The notes: a model not told the origin generated them from the letters alone. 64,000 bases of DNA from Sophora flavescens (GCA_030762895.1 CM061062.1:237447379-237511378), one strand, 5' to 3'. Positions 46,456-58,640 are shown, numbered from the stretch's first letter. Made by a program: numbers and translations.

Positions 46456-48656
46456 ATGCGAGGTACTGTAGACAGGAATTCTTTCTTGTTTGATCCTGAA
46501 ATTGAAAAGACAGCTAAGAGTAACCGGACGGCAGCCAGACAACGTAAGCAACAAGAAAGGGACCAAGCACTTTTACAATGGTTGAAGCTGAAGCAGTCAT
46601 GACCAAGCAACCTGCTAGGCGGACATTGAGGGATTATTCCAAGGTCAATACTGAAGGTGTCCAGGGTTCTATTGAGAGACCTCCTGTGCAGGCTAACAAC
46701 TTTGAAATCAAGTCTGCACTCCTTCAATTGATGCATCAGAACCAGTTTGGTGGAGGAGCTCAAGAGGATCCCAATCAATATTTGGAGAATTTCTTGCAGA
46801 TTTGTGATACAATGAAGTTCAATGGAGCTACTGATGATGCTATCAGATTGAGGCTTTTTCCTTTCTCATTGAAGGATAAAGCTAGAAGTTGGTTTCAGTC
46901 ACAACAACAGGGCAGTATCTCAACATGGGATGATTTGGAGTCCAGGTTCGTGCAGAAATATTTTCCAGCATCAAAGTCAGCAAAGTTGAGGAGTGAAATT
47001 ACCTCATTTGTGCAACTAGAGTCAGAAACTTTGTATGTTACTTGGGAGAGGTTCAAGGAGCTACTCAGAAAATGTCCTCATCATGCTTTGCCCAATTGGT
47101 TGCTAGCTCAAACTTTCTATAATGGGCTGGATCCGAATGCAAGATAGATTATGGATGCTGCATGTGGAGGAGCTTTTGATTTGAACAGTCCAGAAGAAGC
47201 TTTGGAAATACTAGAGACCATGGCTGTCAGCAGTGCTAATATGCAACATGATAGGCAAAACAGAAAAGTCTTGGGGGGTGAATGTTGTGGATATTAATTT
47301 GATTGAGCATCTAGTTAACAAGGTGATTTCTCAATAGCTTGCTACTTTGTCGGGGAATGCCCAAGTTAATGCACCGAATACACCTCCCTTGATGTGTGAT
47401 TTTGTAGTGGTGAACATCGTAATGGTGATTATGGTACAAATCAACTAAGAGAGTAAGTGAATGCATTGGGGAAGCAAAATAACCCCTATTCCAACACTTA
47501 CAATCCTGGTTGGAGGAACCATCATAATTTCTCATGGGGTGGTCAAGGTCAAAATAAATTCAAGCCTCAACAGCAAAAACAAGGGAATTCTTCATTCCAA
47601 GGACAATCACAACCTCAAAACAGAATGTCATATTTGGAGAGTGCTTTGGAGAAATTGTCTATTAATACTTCTACTTTTGTGGAGAAAACTTCAAGTTTCA
47701 TGACTGAGACAAGGGCCAACTTCGAGAATCAAGAGGCGTCTATTCGGAATTTGGAAGTGCAAATTGGGTAGATTTCTAAACAATTGTCTGAAAGAGCTTC
47801 AAGTACTTTTCCAGGTGATACTGTTCCTAATCCAAAGGAGCAATACAAAACAATTCATTTGAGGAGTGGCAAGGTTTTGAACCATGTTGTCCAAGAGAAG
47901 TCTTCTAAAGAAAAGGATGCTGAAAAAGTTGTTCATGATGAAAAGCAAGAGGAGGAGGAAGTAGTGGTTGAAGAGAAGAAATAAGAAGCTGAAAAATTTG
48001 AAAATTCACAAGTTGACAAGCTAAAACAGCCGCTGCCCTTTGTTCCTAATATTCCTTATCCTCAAAGGTTGAAGAGAAAGAATGAAGATAAGCAATTTTC
48101 CAGGTTCTTGGAGGTGTTCAAAAAACTGGAGATTAATATTCCATTTGCGGAGTCATTAGAACAAATGCCAAGTTATGCTAAGTTCATGAAGGATTTATTG
48201 TCCAAGAAGAGGAAGGCCAATGAAAAGGAAACTGTTATGCTTACAGAGGAGTGTAGTGCTATCATTAAACAAAAATTGCCTCTTAAGTTGAAGGATCCAG
48301 GAAGCTTCACCATTCGTTGTGAGATTGGTAATATGGAGGTTGGTAAGGCTTTATGTGATCTTGGAGCAAGTATCAATTTGATGACTTTCTCAATTTTTAA
48401 AAGGCTAGGAATTGGTACAACAAAGCCTACTATGATGTCTCTTCAGTCGGCGGATCGTTCGGTAAAATATCCTTATGGTATTGTGGAAGATTTGCTTGTT
48501 AAGATTGATAAATTCCTCTTCCCTACAGATTTTGTAGTGCTGGAAATGGAAGAGGATCCTAAAGTTCCTCTTTTTCTTGGTAGGCCATTTTTGGCTATAG
48601 TTCGGGCTTTGATCCATGTCCAGAAAGGTGAACTGATTTTGAGAGTAGAAGATTAA
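46456..48656 (+). pseudogene. Athila-like gag-protease
   Basis: Gag starts at the ATG at 46456, with the Athila-type N-terminus RNSFLFDPEIEKTAK. The frame shifts near 46580, and the main gag domain follows (DPNQYLENFLQICDTMKFNG, LRLFPFSLKDKARSWF). In-frame stops lie at 47145-47147, 47769-47771 and 47982-47984; a local frame disturbance lies between 47250 and 47456. The protease part shows VGKALCDLGASINLMTFSIF (DLGAS in place of DTGAS, as in other Athila elements) and LGRPFLAIVRALI. The frame ends at 48656. An intact version would give the particle protein and processing enzyme; this one cannot without read-through. Confidence 0.88.
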
Positions 48657-49539
48657 AAAGTGGTCTTCTCAATCAAAGATGCAGTGAAGCATGCTGAAGA
48701 TTTTGATTGTTGCTTCCAAGGGACTTTCTGCAGCACTTTTTTCAAATTCCTCCAAGATCAAGGAAACAAAAAATCTTTTTGTATTTTTCTTGTATAATCA
48801 AACTCAAAAACAAAAATTAACAAAGAAAATAATAAAATTAAAAATAAAGATGCAAAACTGTGTCGTTTTGGTCAAGGGTTTTGTAACCCTTCTTCTTCTC
48901 TCTTAGGCAGTTACGACTACCACTCTAAAAAAAATAAAAAATAGAAAGGGTTCTCTTTTTCTTTCACACTCATCTCTTCTCTCACCCATTCATCTTTTCT
49001 TGTTACCCACATACCTCACTCACTCATCTTCACTTCCCACACACTGCACCTGTGCGCTACTCATCTTTTTCACAGCACATGCACACATTCTTCACACTTA
49101 TCACATCTCTGTCCATTGCACACGGCCACAAGTTAATTTGTCAAAAAAAAGGTATATATTGTTTGATTTGGGGGTTAGGGATTTGATTTTGAACATTGAG
49201 ATCATGTGTGTTGTGCTATTATTGTTTGATGCATGTGGAAGAACTTGTCTTAGGGATGCTTGAATGTGAGTTATATGTTGACTAAGTTGGGGGTATTTTT
49301 GAAACTGGAAACTGATTTTGGGGGTGGGGTTCTGAAATTGAAAACTGATTGAGTGTGTTGAGTTGGGTTCATGATAATGTTGAGGTAGTGGTTATTGAGC
49401 TTAATGTAAAAAACTGTGAAAATTTTTGAGGGAACACTACTGTATTTTTTACTGCTATGCTACACTGAGGTTGTTCAGAATGTTGTAATGCTGATATTAT
49501 TGTGTTCTGTGTTGGATTTTTTCTGGATTTGTTTTGCAG
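48657..49539 (+). other. Region replacing pol in the Athila-like element, possible intron
   Basis: A short gag-pol read-through relic (to about 48800) is followed by T-rich and C-rich sequence with no RT or integrase motif on either strand. A donor-like AAAGGTATATA near 49150 and a strong acceptor GGATTTGTTTTGCAG directly before the ATG at 49540 suggest the next ORF may be expressed from a spliced RNA. Confidence 0.5.
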
Positions 49540-50736
49540 ATGCCTCCAAAGAAGAAGCAAAAGGCCACTAACACAGGGCCTAGGAGAGCTAGTACTAGAG
49601 GAGGAGCATCAACCTCTACTAATCCACCTCCTACCAATGATAACCAATTCCTTTCTCCCGTGCATGAACATAGATTTAGAACTAACTTAATGAGAAGAGA
49701 TTTTGTAAGGGATAAGGGAATTTGGTTGTTTATGAATGAATACAGGGAGATTTAGGATGAAATTGAAAAGAGGGGTTGAAGAGATTTGGTTAGTACCCCA
49801 GATTCTGGTTGCAAGATGCTGATGTGTGAATTTTATGCTAACGCTTATTGTGAGGATAGGTCAGTCGTTATTCGTTATAAGAGCATGGTAAGAGGGAAGG
49901 AGGTTGATTACTCTCCTGTGGTCATTAATGTTGTATATGGTTTAGAAGGGCCACATGAGGATAGTGTGGGAGACTTTTTGGAAATTCAAAATTCTGATTG
50001 GAATCCCCAAGAGGTTTTAAGAGAGTTGTGTATTCCCGAGGGTCGGTGGGAAACTATGAATGGGTCTGAGAAGCCTAAGATTTTGTGGAGAACAACTTTG
50101 AAATTGTTTTCTAGGATTTGGGCCATTTTTGTGATGGCTAAACTGCTTCCTGTATCCAATAAATCTGAAGTGACTGTCAATCGAGCTTTATTGACTTATG
50201 CTATTTTGACTAATATGTTTGTGGATGTAGGAAGAGTTATAGAATTTAATATTTATCAGATAACCCAGGATCCAAAGAAAAAATTGGGCTACCCTCAGCT
50301 CATTACTCAATTAATCAGGCTTGCCGGAGTGGAGGACCCAATCATTGAGCCTATTAAATTTGAAAAGCCCATCGATGTTGGGTATATTGATGATAATTGG
50401 GGAGAAATTTCACCGCTGCACCCACCTCCAGCAAGAGCGAGCATAGGCTCTCCGGTATCCCAGGCTCGTAGGCAGCAGTTGACCACGCATGCCACTCAAA
50501 GAATGTATCGCAATATAGATCAGGTGCATGCATTTATTGCTGTTGTGACTGAGCATGTGGGTGTGCCTCAGGAGAGGTTTGTGCCTCTAGTGCCAGAAGA
50601 TGAGTTGCACAGGAAGTTTCTGCTATTGGAACTGCAAGACCAGGATGGGGAGGTTCAAGAGGATCAAGAGATGGAAGAAGCTGAGGAGGAAGGAGAAGAG
50701 GATGAGGAGTTAATAGTTTTTAGGAGTAGCTTTTAG
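49540..50736 (+). pseudogene. Plant transposon-protein ORF (PF20167-like) in the Athila-like element
   Basis: Begins MPPKKKQKATNTGPRR, a lysine-rich and probably nuclear N-terminus. One frame runs with in-frame stops at 49753-49755 and 49777-49779, then stays open for 317 codons. The central region matches what I know as the putative plant transposon protein domain (CEFYANAYCEDRSVVIRYKS, VRGKEVDYSPVVINVVYGL, then PKILWRTTL and NRALLTYAI). The tail is very acidic (EEAEEEGEEDEELIVF). In Athila-like elements an extra ORF of this kind lies downstream of pol. Its function is unknown to me. The family name is from memory; a profile search would settle it. Confidence 0.65.
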
Positions 50737-52352
50737 TTTAATTTCTTTTTAGCTTTTTTTTAGCTTTTTTTTTGTTTTATGACTTACCTATCTTGTGCTA
50801 TTGTTTTCTTTGTTTTGAGATATATGTTTAGTTATATGCTTCAGGTTATCTCATGACAAAGTGAAGGATTGGAGGCACTACTGATGGTGACCTCGAGTTT
50901 GGAGCAAATTTTGGAAGCACAAGATAAGGGAGTTTTCTTTTCTTTTGCTTTATTTTGTTTTTATTTTTTGTTTGTGTGCTATTTTATTTTTGAGTGTTTT
51001 TTTAGTGACAGCAAACTAATATCATTACCCCATTTTGGAAAAAAAAATAAAAATAAAAATAAGCATGTATTTGTGGAACACCACTCTTGGCAATTTCATT
51101 GTATTATGCACCCACCATGTTTGTTTTCCTTTAATATGAAGATGACACTTGTGGTTAAGTTTATCATTTTGAGTTTGTTCTTGACTGGATTTCATAACTT
51201 TGGTGCATTGTGTTAAACCTTGTTAATTAAAGTCCATGGCTATAAAAAATTGGTGAAAATTAATTGGATTGCGTAGCTTTACCCTTGTGAGTCATTTGGG
51301 CCTATAATTGTTAAATTCTTTCTTGTGAGTGCACCATTGAAATTCATGCTCTTGAGTTTGCTTGGTTCTTGTTTGAAGTTCATGATTCACATGCATGTTA
51401 TAAAAATGATTTGGGCCTTTTTCATATATCCACTTTGACCAAATAGTCAACCTTGACTTTTTCCATTTGCTTAGCCCATTTGAGCTTTAAATGTAAATCT
51501 TTGTTTGTCTTCACCCATGAGACTTAACTTGAAAAACAATGTTTCTACCCAACCTTAGTGGATAGGAGAGCATTGTATTATTGTGTGTGGGTTTGACATA
51601 AGCCTAGGGGTGCAAATTTTGTACATATAGGTTGGTGAAAGGAAGGAATGGTTAAAAAAAGAAGAAGAATAAAAAAAGAAGAAAAAAAGAAATGCAAAAA
51701 AAAAGGGAAAAAAATATGGAAAATGGTATGAAAATATTTGAGAAAAAAGTGGTGATTTGAATAAGGAAGGTGAAGGAAGTCAAAAAAAGAAAGAAGTGGG
51801 AAAAGGGTTGCATACACAACATGTTTCTTTAAAAACAATTGTTGCTCTCCTATTTCCTTTGGTGCTCCTTGGTTATCCTTTCTTATCCTACCCATTTGCT
51901 TTGGCAAAGTTACATCCTAAATAAAGTCCCTTTGATTTATGCATGTTGTGAATTGTGGATGAATAATTGAGATGAAAATCAAACTTGAAGTTGCATGGTT
52001 TTGATGTGTGAATTTGAGTGATACACTTACCTACATAAATTTGAGTGATTGAGTGACTTTGCACTTCCTGTGAGAAGTAGGGTGTCCAATAGTTCTTCCT
52101 TAATTTAATATTTAGCCATGTTCTTTAATTTTTCAAGTGTGGAAATATTGGAGCATTATTGTTAAGATTTCTTCTTTTGAACATTCTTGGATGTGACTTT
52201 GTCATAAGGTGATTCTTTTGTTTCAGGATTTCTTACATGGTTGGGTGGTGCATTGCTTTGTTACTGTTAAGTAGTGGGTGTCCCTTAAGCCACTGTTTGT
52301 TTGGTCTTTGTTACTTTGCTTGGGGATAAGCAAACACTTAAGTTTGCGGATG
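50737..52352 (+). other. Athila-like 3' non-coding region and polypurine tract
   Basis: No coding signal. An A-rich stretch with many AAAAAGAA runs lies at 51650-51800. The region ends with a stem-loop (52315-52334) and the purine-rich AAGTTTGCGGATG before the 3' LTR at 52353. Confidence 0.75.
52315..52334 (+). other. Stem-loop before the polypurine tract (Athila-like)
   Basis: TTTGCTTG-GGGA-TAAGCAAA, an 8-bp stem with one G-U pair and a GGGA loop. It matches the stems in LARD-A (4788-4807) and LARD-B (62832-62851). Confidence 0.85.
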
Positions 52353-53276
52353 TGATGATTCTTAATTTGTTGTTAATTAGGTTGTTAATTGTAGTTAGTT
52401 TTTGATTAGTTTTTATTAGTTGTAGGTTATTTTTCTGTATTATTTAATTAATTTTGTAGCTGGTTTCATTTTGGCTTTTACGAGTTTTTATGGTGTTTTA
52501 AGTGGAAATAAAGGAGCAGGTGAGAAATGGAACAATTATGTCTAGGAGGCCAGCGCTCAAGCGCCAGTTTTGTAGCGTCCGAGCGCTGGGAACGCTTGAG
52601 CACCAATGTTGCTGCGCTTGAGAGTGGCGGTTATGCTTTGGAAAATAATAAAACGTGCAGCAGGAGGGGAGCTGAAGACAGACAGTTGGAGAAAATTTTT
52701 GAGACATATTTTTACATAAAGAACTACACAGTTTCGAGGAGGTGGAAAGGGAGCAATCATAGAGAGTTGAAGCTGCCAATTAGAGACTCATGATGACTTT
52801 CTTGCCTTCATCTTCTTTATTTGTTTGTTCTGTTTCCATTATGTCTAGCTAATTTCTTTTGTTAGAGGTAGATGGAACTACCTAGATAACTTGTTTTGAT
52901 TATGGATTTCGACTTTGTTTGGTTTATTTAAATTCAAGAGTTTGTTCACTATTTTAATGTTAATCTACTGTATGAATTTACAATTGGAAAATTCGAGTTC
53001 ATAATAGTTGTTTTGTGAATAGACGGTTTGTGCGTGTTACTTAGGAATAAAGACACAATCAGATTAGCATTATTGAGTTGTAACCATTCTTATTGCTCTT
53101 GCTAAATTTCTAATACTCAAGGAATTGAATTAGTAATTTTGGCAGGAAGGTTTATCAACCTAAGGAATTAAGGGGTAAATGACAAACTCAGCTTCTTGAA
53201 TTTGGATAAACTGTTCAAGTTAATTTCCAGGATTGAACAAGTAGCGATTTGGTGCACTTGCCAATTTTGCTTAACA
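52353..53276 (+). repeat. Athila-like 3' LTR with internal deletion
   Basis: TGATGATTCTTAATTTG to TTGCTTAACA. Compared with the 5' LTR it lacks about 240 bases, joined at GAACAAGTAG/CGATTTGG (about 53243). It contains the perfect dyad GCGCT-CA-AGCGC at 52553-52564 and a TATA-like AATAATAAAA at 52644-52653. Confidence 0.9.
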
Positions 53277-53281
53277 GTTGT

Positions 53282-55597
53282 CATCCCTCTATTAGTCTCT
53301 TTTTCTATTCTTAGATTTAGAGATTAATTAGTTGTTCTTTCTTGTTTGGCCAAGGCTTGGGGAATTCATTGAGCCATCTGAGGGATCATGAGTGAACTGC
53401 TTGCGTTGTCAATAGTTGAGATCTTCATACCAGGTATGGGGAGAATGGATAGTATGAACATGTAGGCATTGGGGGTAGCGTAATATGAAGGGTTAACCCA
53501 TGACCCTATTGTTTGCTATTTGTTTATTTGTTATCCTGTTTATGATGACATATACTTAATTGCTATTGGCATGCCTATTGGTGAATTGTGTTTGATGATG
53601 CCATGTTTAGATTGATGATGCCAGGTTTAGATTGATGATGCCATGAATAATGTTTGATGATGGTCATGAACGAATGTTAGATGACGTTGTTATATTAATA
53701 ATACTCTAATTAATTTTTAGGTATTATTAATAAGACTTGGAATTATATGACTAAATTCCCAATGGTTATAAGATGATAAAAGAATTTGATAACAAAGCAT
53801 AAAGATTTAAGGGATAATTTCCCAATTGCTCATAAGACTTGAATTATAGTAATGAGAGACAAGTACATTGCTCACGAGTTTAGTCAAGACCCTAGGATTG
53901 ATTTGTGAGCATTTTTAGGGACGTTAATAATGAAACATGAATTAAAGGGTTAATTCACAATAATTGTAAGACGTGAAGATTAATTGAGGATAACGAAACT
54001 GATGTTTGATGGTGTAGTTAAACCAATAGGTTTGATCTTCGAATGCCCAAGGAAGCTAAGCAAGGGTTCTAACCCTTTATGCCCAGACAGTACGGCCATG
54101 CTCTAGTAAGCACGGTCGTGCTCAATAGACAACACGACCATGCTTGACTTAAAAGTCAGCACGCCCGTGCTGGGGGAAGCACGACTGTGCTCCCCTGCTC
54201 AGAACATACGTGAACGACAAAAACAGGGGTGTTTTATCACAATTATTCCCAATGATATAATAAGACATCAATCAAAGTAAAGATAAGACAAATAATTCAA
54301 TAGATAATTAACAAATATAATTAAACACGAACGTTAAAGATGGTTAAGTCGGTAACGATGTTTTCCGCACGTTGTTGTACCTTGGTGCTTATTGGTCAAG
54401 GGGCCTCGATGCCAAGTGGTCGAGGTGCTGATGGTGAAAAAACTTTTGTAGCCTAGTGGCCAAAGATGGTTAAGTCGGTAACGATGTTTACCGCACGTTG
54501 TTGTACCTTGGTGCTTATTGGACAAGGGACCTCGATGTCAAGTGGTCGAGGTGCTGATGGTGAAAAAACTTTGGTAGCCTAGTGGCCAAAGCGGAGGTGG
54601 TGATTGTTTGATTGTGTGCTGTTGTTGCTCATGCATTCACACATCGGAGATGTTAGTGGGGGACAAAACGTTGTTGTACCTTGGTGCTTATTGGACAAGG
54701 GACCTCGATGTCAAGTGGTCGAGGTGCTGATGGTGAAAAAACTTTGGTAGCCTAGTGGCCAAAGCGGAGGTGGTGATTGTTTGATTGTGTGTTGTTGTTG
54801 CTCATGCATTCACACATCGGAGATGTTAGTGGGGGATGTTCGACATAGGGGAGGTCATCAGAGAGTAAGGTGATCTGGCTATCCGCGGTGATTCATCCGA
54901 GAGTTAGGTGAATCTAGCACCCTCATGGTGGTGCATCTGAGAGTATGGTGTGTCGGCTATCCAAGGTCTCATCCGTGGTTTGGTGAACTGTCGGCGTGGG
55001 TGCTTAATGTCCAATGTGGATAGGTAACTTTGAAGTTAACTTCCTGAGGTAGATTGGATCCACATGCATAATGGAGTAGTGGTGTAGTGTTGTACCGCAT
55101 AGCATACATTGATTGAATTGTTATGGATGATATAAATGTGTTGTGTATATGACTTGTGATAACATGCTATTGTTATGATGTATGCTCATCTTGCTAACTG
55201 CTTCCATGCCATTATGTTTTATACATGTTTCTTACTCCCCGTCTTTTGTTGTTTGTTTTGCATGAACCTTTTGTTATCAAGAGGACGGTGAGCAGCCTGT
55301 TGAGGAATGACTCTAAGGAGCCGTTACTCGTAGTTAGGATTTATCATTAGTTTATGTTTGTTTATCCGTGATGTTTCGGATTTTGGTTATACCAGCTCTG
55401 TAATGTGACATCGGGGTTGGGTTTTGTTTTATTGTTATGTTTTCTTTTAAAACTTGTTTTATTTCTGGGTTGAGAATTTTGTTACAATGTGGTACCTTTT
55501 ACCTTGGTTTTTATTATGATTAAATAATATGCATGTTTTTATTTTTTTCTCTTTTATTTTATGCCTTATAAATACATGCGGGGTAGAGGGTGTCACA
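53282..55597 (+). repeat. Tekay-like 5' LTR, second segment
   Basis: Resumes the LTR at CATCCCTCTATTAG, matching the 3' LTR at about 60705. It holds a second cluster of AGCACGGTCGTGCT-type palindromes (54080-54205) and an internal tandem duplication (54336-54840). It ends GAGGGTGTCACA at 55597, close to the inverse of the LTR start TGTAACACCC. Confidence 0.87.
54336..54840 (+). repeat. Nested tandem duplications in the Tekay-like LTR
   Basis: Two units of 126 bases start at 54336 and 54462 (AAAGATGGTTAAGTCGG). A partly overlapping second duplication of about 174 bases has starts at 54494 and 54668 (ACGTTGTTGTACCTTGG). Short open frames here are not genes. Confidence 0.85.
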
Positions 55598-55602
55598 TTT
55601 AG

Positions 55603-55614
55603 TGGTATCAGAGC
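55603..55614 (+). promoter_or_regulatory. Tekay-like primer binding site (initiator Met tRNA)
   Basis: TGGTATCAGAGC, 5 bases after the LTR end. Confidence 0.93.
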
Positions 55615-55775
55615 AGGTCTGTCCTATCATGTCGTGGTATTAGTCTGTTATGATTCTTCTATGTGCTCTTGTTTGAATTGCCTATATTATTATAGGAAAT
55701 GATGCGTAGTAATAGGAACTCCTTCCTAATTTGTTCTCTGTATTTAATAGTTGCTTTGGACAAGTGCAGGAACCA

Positions 55776-57070
55776 ATGGCAGGAAGAGGTAGGAACGATC
55801 AGGCCATTGCTGATGCGTTGGCACTGCTTGCCAATGCTATGTAGGACAGAACCAGAACAACAACAATGGATGGCCAGCTGAGTTTCAGGGTTTGTATAAG
55901 TTCCAACGGAATAATACGCTTTCCTTTATAGGAGCTTATGACCCTGAAGGTGCTCTTTTATGGATGCAAGAGATTGAGAAGATCTTCCGGGCTATGTCGT
56001 GCAACGACATTCAGAAAGTTATCTTTGGGACTTTCATGCTGTCAGAAGAAGCTGAGAATTGGTGGGAGAATTATCGCCAGCACATGGAAGTTGAGGGTAC
56101 AGTGGTTACTTGGAATGTCTTCAAGGACGGATTCTTGGAGAAATACTTTCCAGCTGGCATCCGCAACAAGAAGGAGATATAGTACTTAGCTTTGAAGTAA
56201 TTCGTGGGAGAGTATGCTGCAAAGTTTGAGGAGCTTGATCATTATTACATACTCTATCAGTATGTGACTGATGATCGCTCCGAGTATGTGAAGTTTGAGG
56301 ATGGTCTGGTTCAGAGATCAAGCAGGCTATCAGTTATCAGGAGATTCATGTCTTTCCGGTCTTGGTGAACAAGTGTAGGATCATAGTAGATGCCTACAAA
56401 TCCAGAGTTGCAAAATACAGGACTTCAAATGCCTAGGGCAGCAGGAAGAATGATCAGAAGGACAAGGGAAAGCAACGTCTAGCTCCAGATGGCCGGGACT
56501 TCAAGCCGGGTGGCAAGAAGCCACAGTTCTCTTCAGGCAGGTTTAGGAGTTAGGATTCTTCTGCTCCTAGACCTATCCGATGCGGAAAGTATGGACAGGA
56601 TCATTACACCGCTCAGTGCAAGGAGACATACGTCATCTGCTTCAAGTGTGGCAAATCTGGCCATATCAGCCGAGAGTGTGGAGGAACAAAGTCAGAACCG
56701 CAGAGTGCTAGAAAGAATAAGAGTTCCAAGTCAATCGACTGAAGACTAATGGGAGAGTCTTTACTCTTAGTAGAGCTGAGGCCTCCGAGTCCGATGACTT
56801 GATCCAAGGTATGTGCCTCATTGATGGAACTCCTTTAGTTGTTTTGTTAGATTCGGGTGAGAGTCACTCATTTATATCACATGAATGTGTCAAAAACCTT
56901 AAATTACATGTGACCCCTCTTGAGTGTGATTTAATTGTTGCCACACCCACAAATAAACATGTTCTTACTTCACATGCATGCTAGAATTGTCTCATACCAT
57001 TGATGGTAGGAACTTTATTGTTGATCTTGTATGCTTACCTCTGAAAGAACTTGACATTATTCTTGGTATG
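55776..57070 (+). pseudogene. Tekay-like gag and protease
   Basis: Gag starts at the ATG at 55776 (MAGRGRNDQAIADALALLAN). It meets a stop at 55842-55844 and a frame change before 55892. The gag domain then reads FIGAYDPEGALLWMQEIEKI, EAENWWENYR and KYFPAGIRNKKE. More breaks follow. Two zinc knuckles come next, CGKYGQDHYTAQC and CFKCGKSGHISREC (about 56580-56680). Protease has LIDGTPLVVLLDSGESHSF (about 56815-56870); the usual chromovirus motif is D-S/T-G-A-S/T-H, so Ala is replaced by Glu next to the catalytic site. Several stops lie between the pieces. Confidence 0.87.
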
Positions 57071-57229
57071 GACTAGTTATCTTCCAACCATGTCCTCTTA
57101 AATTGTTTTGATAAAACCATAGTGTTTGGAACTCCTGTGGAGTCTAAGGATCCGATATTTCTCTCTGCCAACCAAGCTAAGTCTTCTATGAAAGAAGAGG
57201 CCCAAGTTTACATGATGTTATCTTCCCTG

Positions 57230-58640
57230 GAAGTGTAGAGCAAGCCTGATGTTGAAAATGTGCCTATAGTGAGAGAGTTTCCTGAAGTGTTCCCTGGGGA
57301 TGTTTATGAGTTACCCCCTAAGGGAGATGTTGAGTTTACCATAAACTTAGTGCCGAGAAAGGGACCCATACCCATAGCACCTTATAGGATGTCTCCTCTA
57401 GAGCTAGCTGAGTTGAAGAAATAGTTGGAGGAACTGATTCAAAAACAGTTCATTATGCCTAGCGTGTCCCCATGGGGAGCGTCGATGTTGTTAGTGAAGA
57501 AGAAGGATGGCCGCATGAGGTTGTGTGTCGACTATCGACAACTCAATAAAGTGACCGTTAAGAACATGTATCCCCTCCCTAGGATTGATGATCTTATGGA
57601 CCGGTTGATAGGAGCTTGTGTTTTCTCTAAGAAATATTTGAGGTCAGGATACCATCAAATTCGGGTCAAGTCTGAGGACATCCCAAAGACTGCGTTTAGG
57701 ATGCGTTATGGTCGCTACGAGTATTTGGTTATGCCCTTTTGTGTGACTAATGCTCCTGCTGTGTTCATGGATTATATGAACAAGACCTTTCACCCTTACT
57801 TGGATAAGTTTGTGGTGGTTTTCATAGATTTCATCTTAGTGTACTCCAAGACCAAGGAGGAACATGAGGAACACTTGAGGGCTGTCTTGCAGACCCTTAA
57901 AGATAAGCAGTTGTATGCTAAGTTGTCTATGTGTGAGTTTTGACTAGAAGGTGTGAGTTTCTTAGGACATATCATCTCTAAAGGAGGAATAGCCATGGAT
58001 CCGGCTAAGGTAGAGACTGTGCTCCAATGGGAAGCACCAAAGTCAGTGACCGAGATTAGGAGTTTCTTAGTTTTTGCAGGGTACTATAGGGGGTTTATAG
58101 AGGGGTTCTCTAAGATAGCTTTGTCGTTGGCCCGTCTCACCAAGAAAGGGTCACTCTTTGTGTGGGACTTTAAGTGCGAGGAAAGTTTTCAAACCTTGAA
58201 GGAAAGTTTAACATCTGCACCAGTGTTAGTTTTGCCCAATCCTAGTGAACCTTTCGTATTATACTGTGATGCTTCTAAGCAAGTTTTAGGTGGAGTGTTG
58301 GTGCAAAACGGTAAAGTAGTGGCCTATGCCTCTAGTCAGTTGAAACCCCATGAGAAGAACTACCCTACCCATGATTTAGAACAAGGTAGTATTTGCCTTA
58401 AAGATTTGGAGACATTACCTTTTTAGTTAAGTTTGAGGTTTTTAGTAATCATAAGAGTTTAAAATATTTGTTTGACTAAAAAGAGCTCAATATGAGGTAA
58501 CGTAGTTGGATGGAGTTCCTTAAGGATTATGATTTTGAGTTGACCTACCACCCAGGAAAATCCAATGTAGTGGCAGATGCCTTAAGTAGAAAGACCTTGC
58601 ATGTATCAGCTTTGATGGTTAGGGAGATAGATCTGATATA
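57230..58640 (+). pseudogene. Tekay-like reverse transcriptase and RNase H
   Basis: RT shows REFPEVFPGDVYELPP, an in-frame stop at 57422-57424, KKKDGRMRLCVDYRQLNKVT, and FIDFILVYSK where VFIDDILIYSK is expected, so one catalytic Asp has become Phe. A stop lies at 57941-57943. The connection region has FLGHIISKGGIAMDPAKV. RNase H follows with FVLYCDASKQVLGGVL and KNYPTHDLE. After the TAG at 58424-58426 the frame shifts; LTYHPGKSNVVADALSRK (about 58537-58592) marks the RNase H end. This is an old, inactive copy. Confidence 0.9.

Larger units (their letters stand above)
45144..53276 (+). mobile_element. Athila-like LTR element without RT or integrase
   Basis: LTRs are 45144-46306 and 52353-53276, flanked by the perfect duplication GTTGT (45139-45143, 53277-53281). 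It has a tRNA-Asp primer site, gag and protease (46456-48656), then no RT, RNase H or integrase. A separate ORF with a plant transposon-protein domain follows (49540-50736), then 1.6 kb of non-coding sequence and the polypurine tract. It is non-autonomous by gene content. The first base pair of the 5' LTR is TA instead of TG. Confidence 0.92.

Noticed and set aside
49540..50736. Host gene hypothesis for the lysine-rich/acidic ORF
   Set aside because: It lies between the gag-protease and 3' LTR of one element, inside a single target duplication, and its domain is known from plant transposons.
55070..55105. Possible CACTA 3' terminus (GTAGTG) downstream
   Set aside because: It lies inside the Tekay-like LTR, lacks the A/T-rich terminal repeat, and no subterminal CCGTCGG repeats are near.
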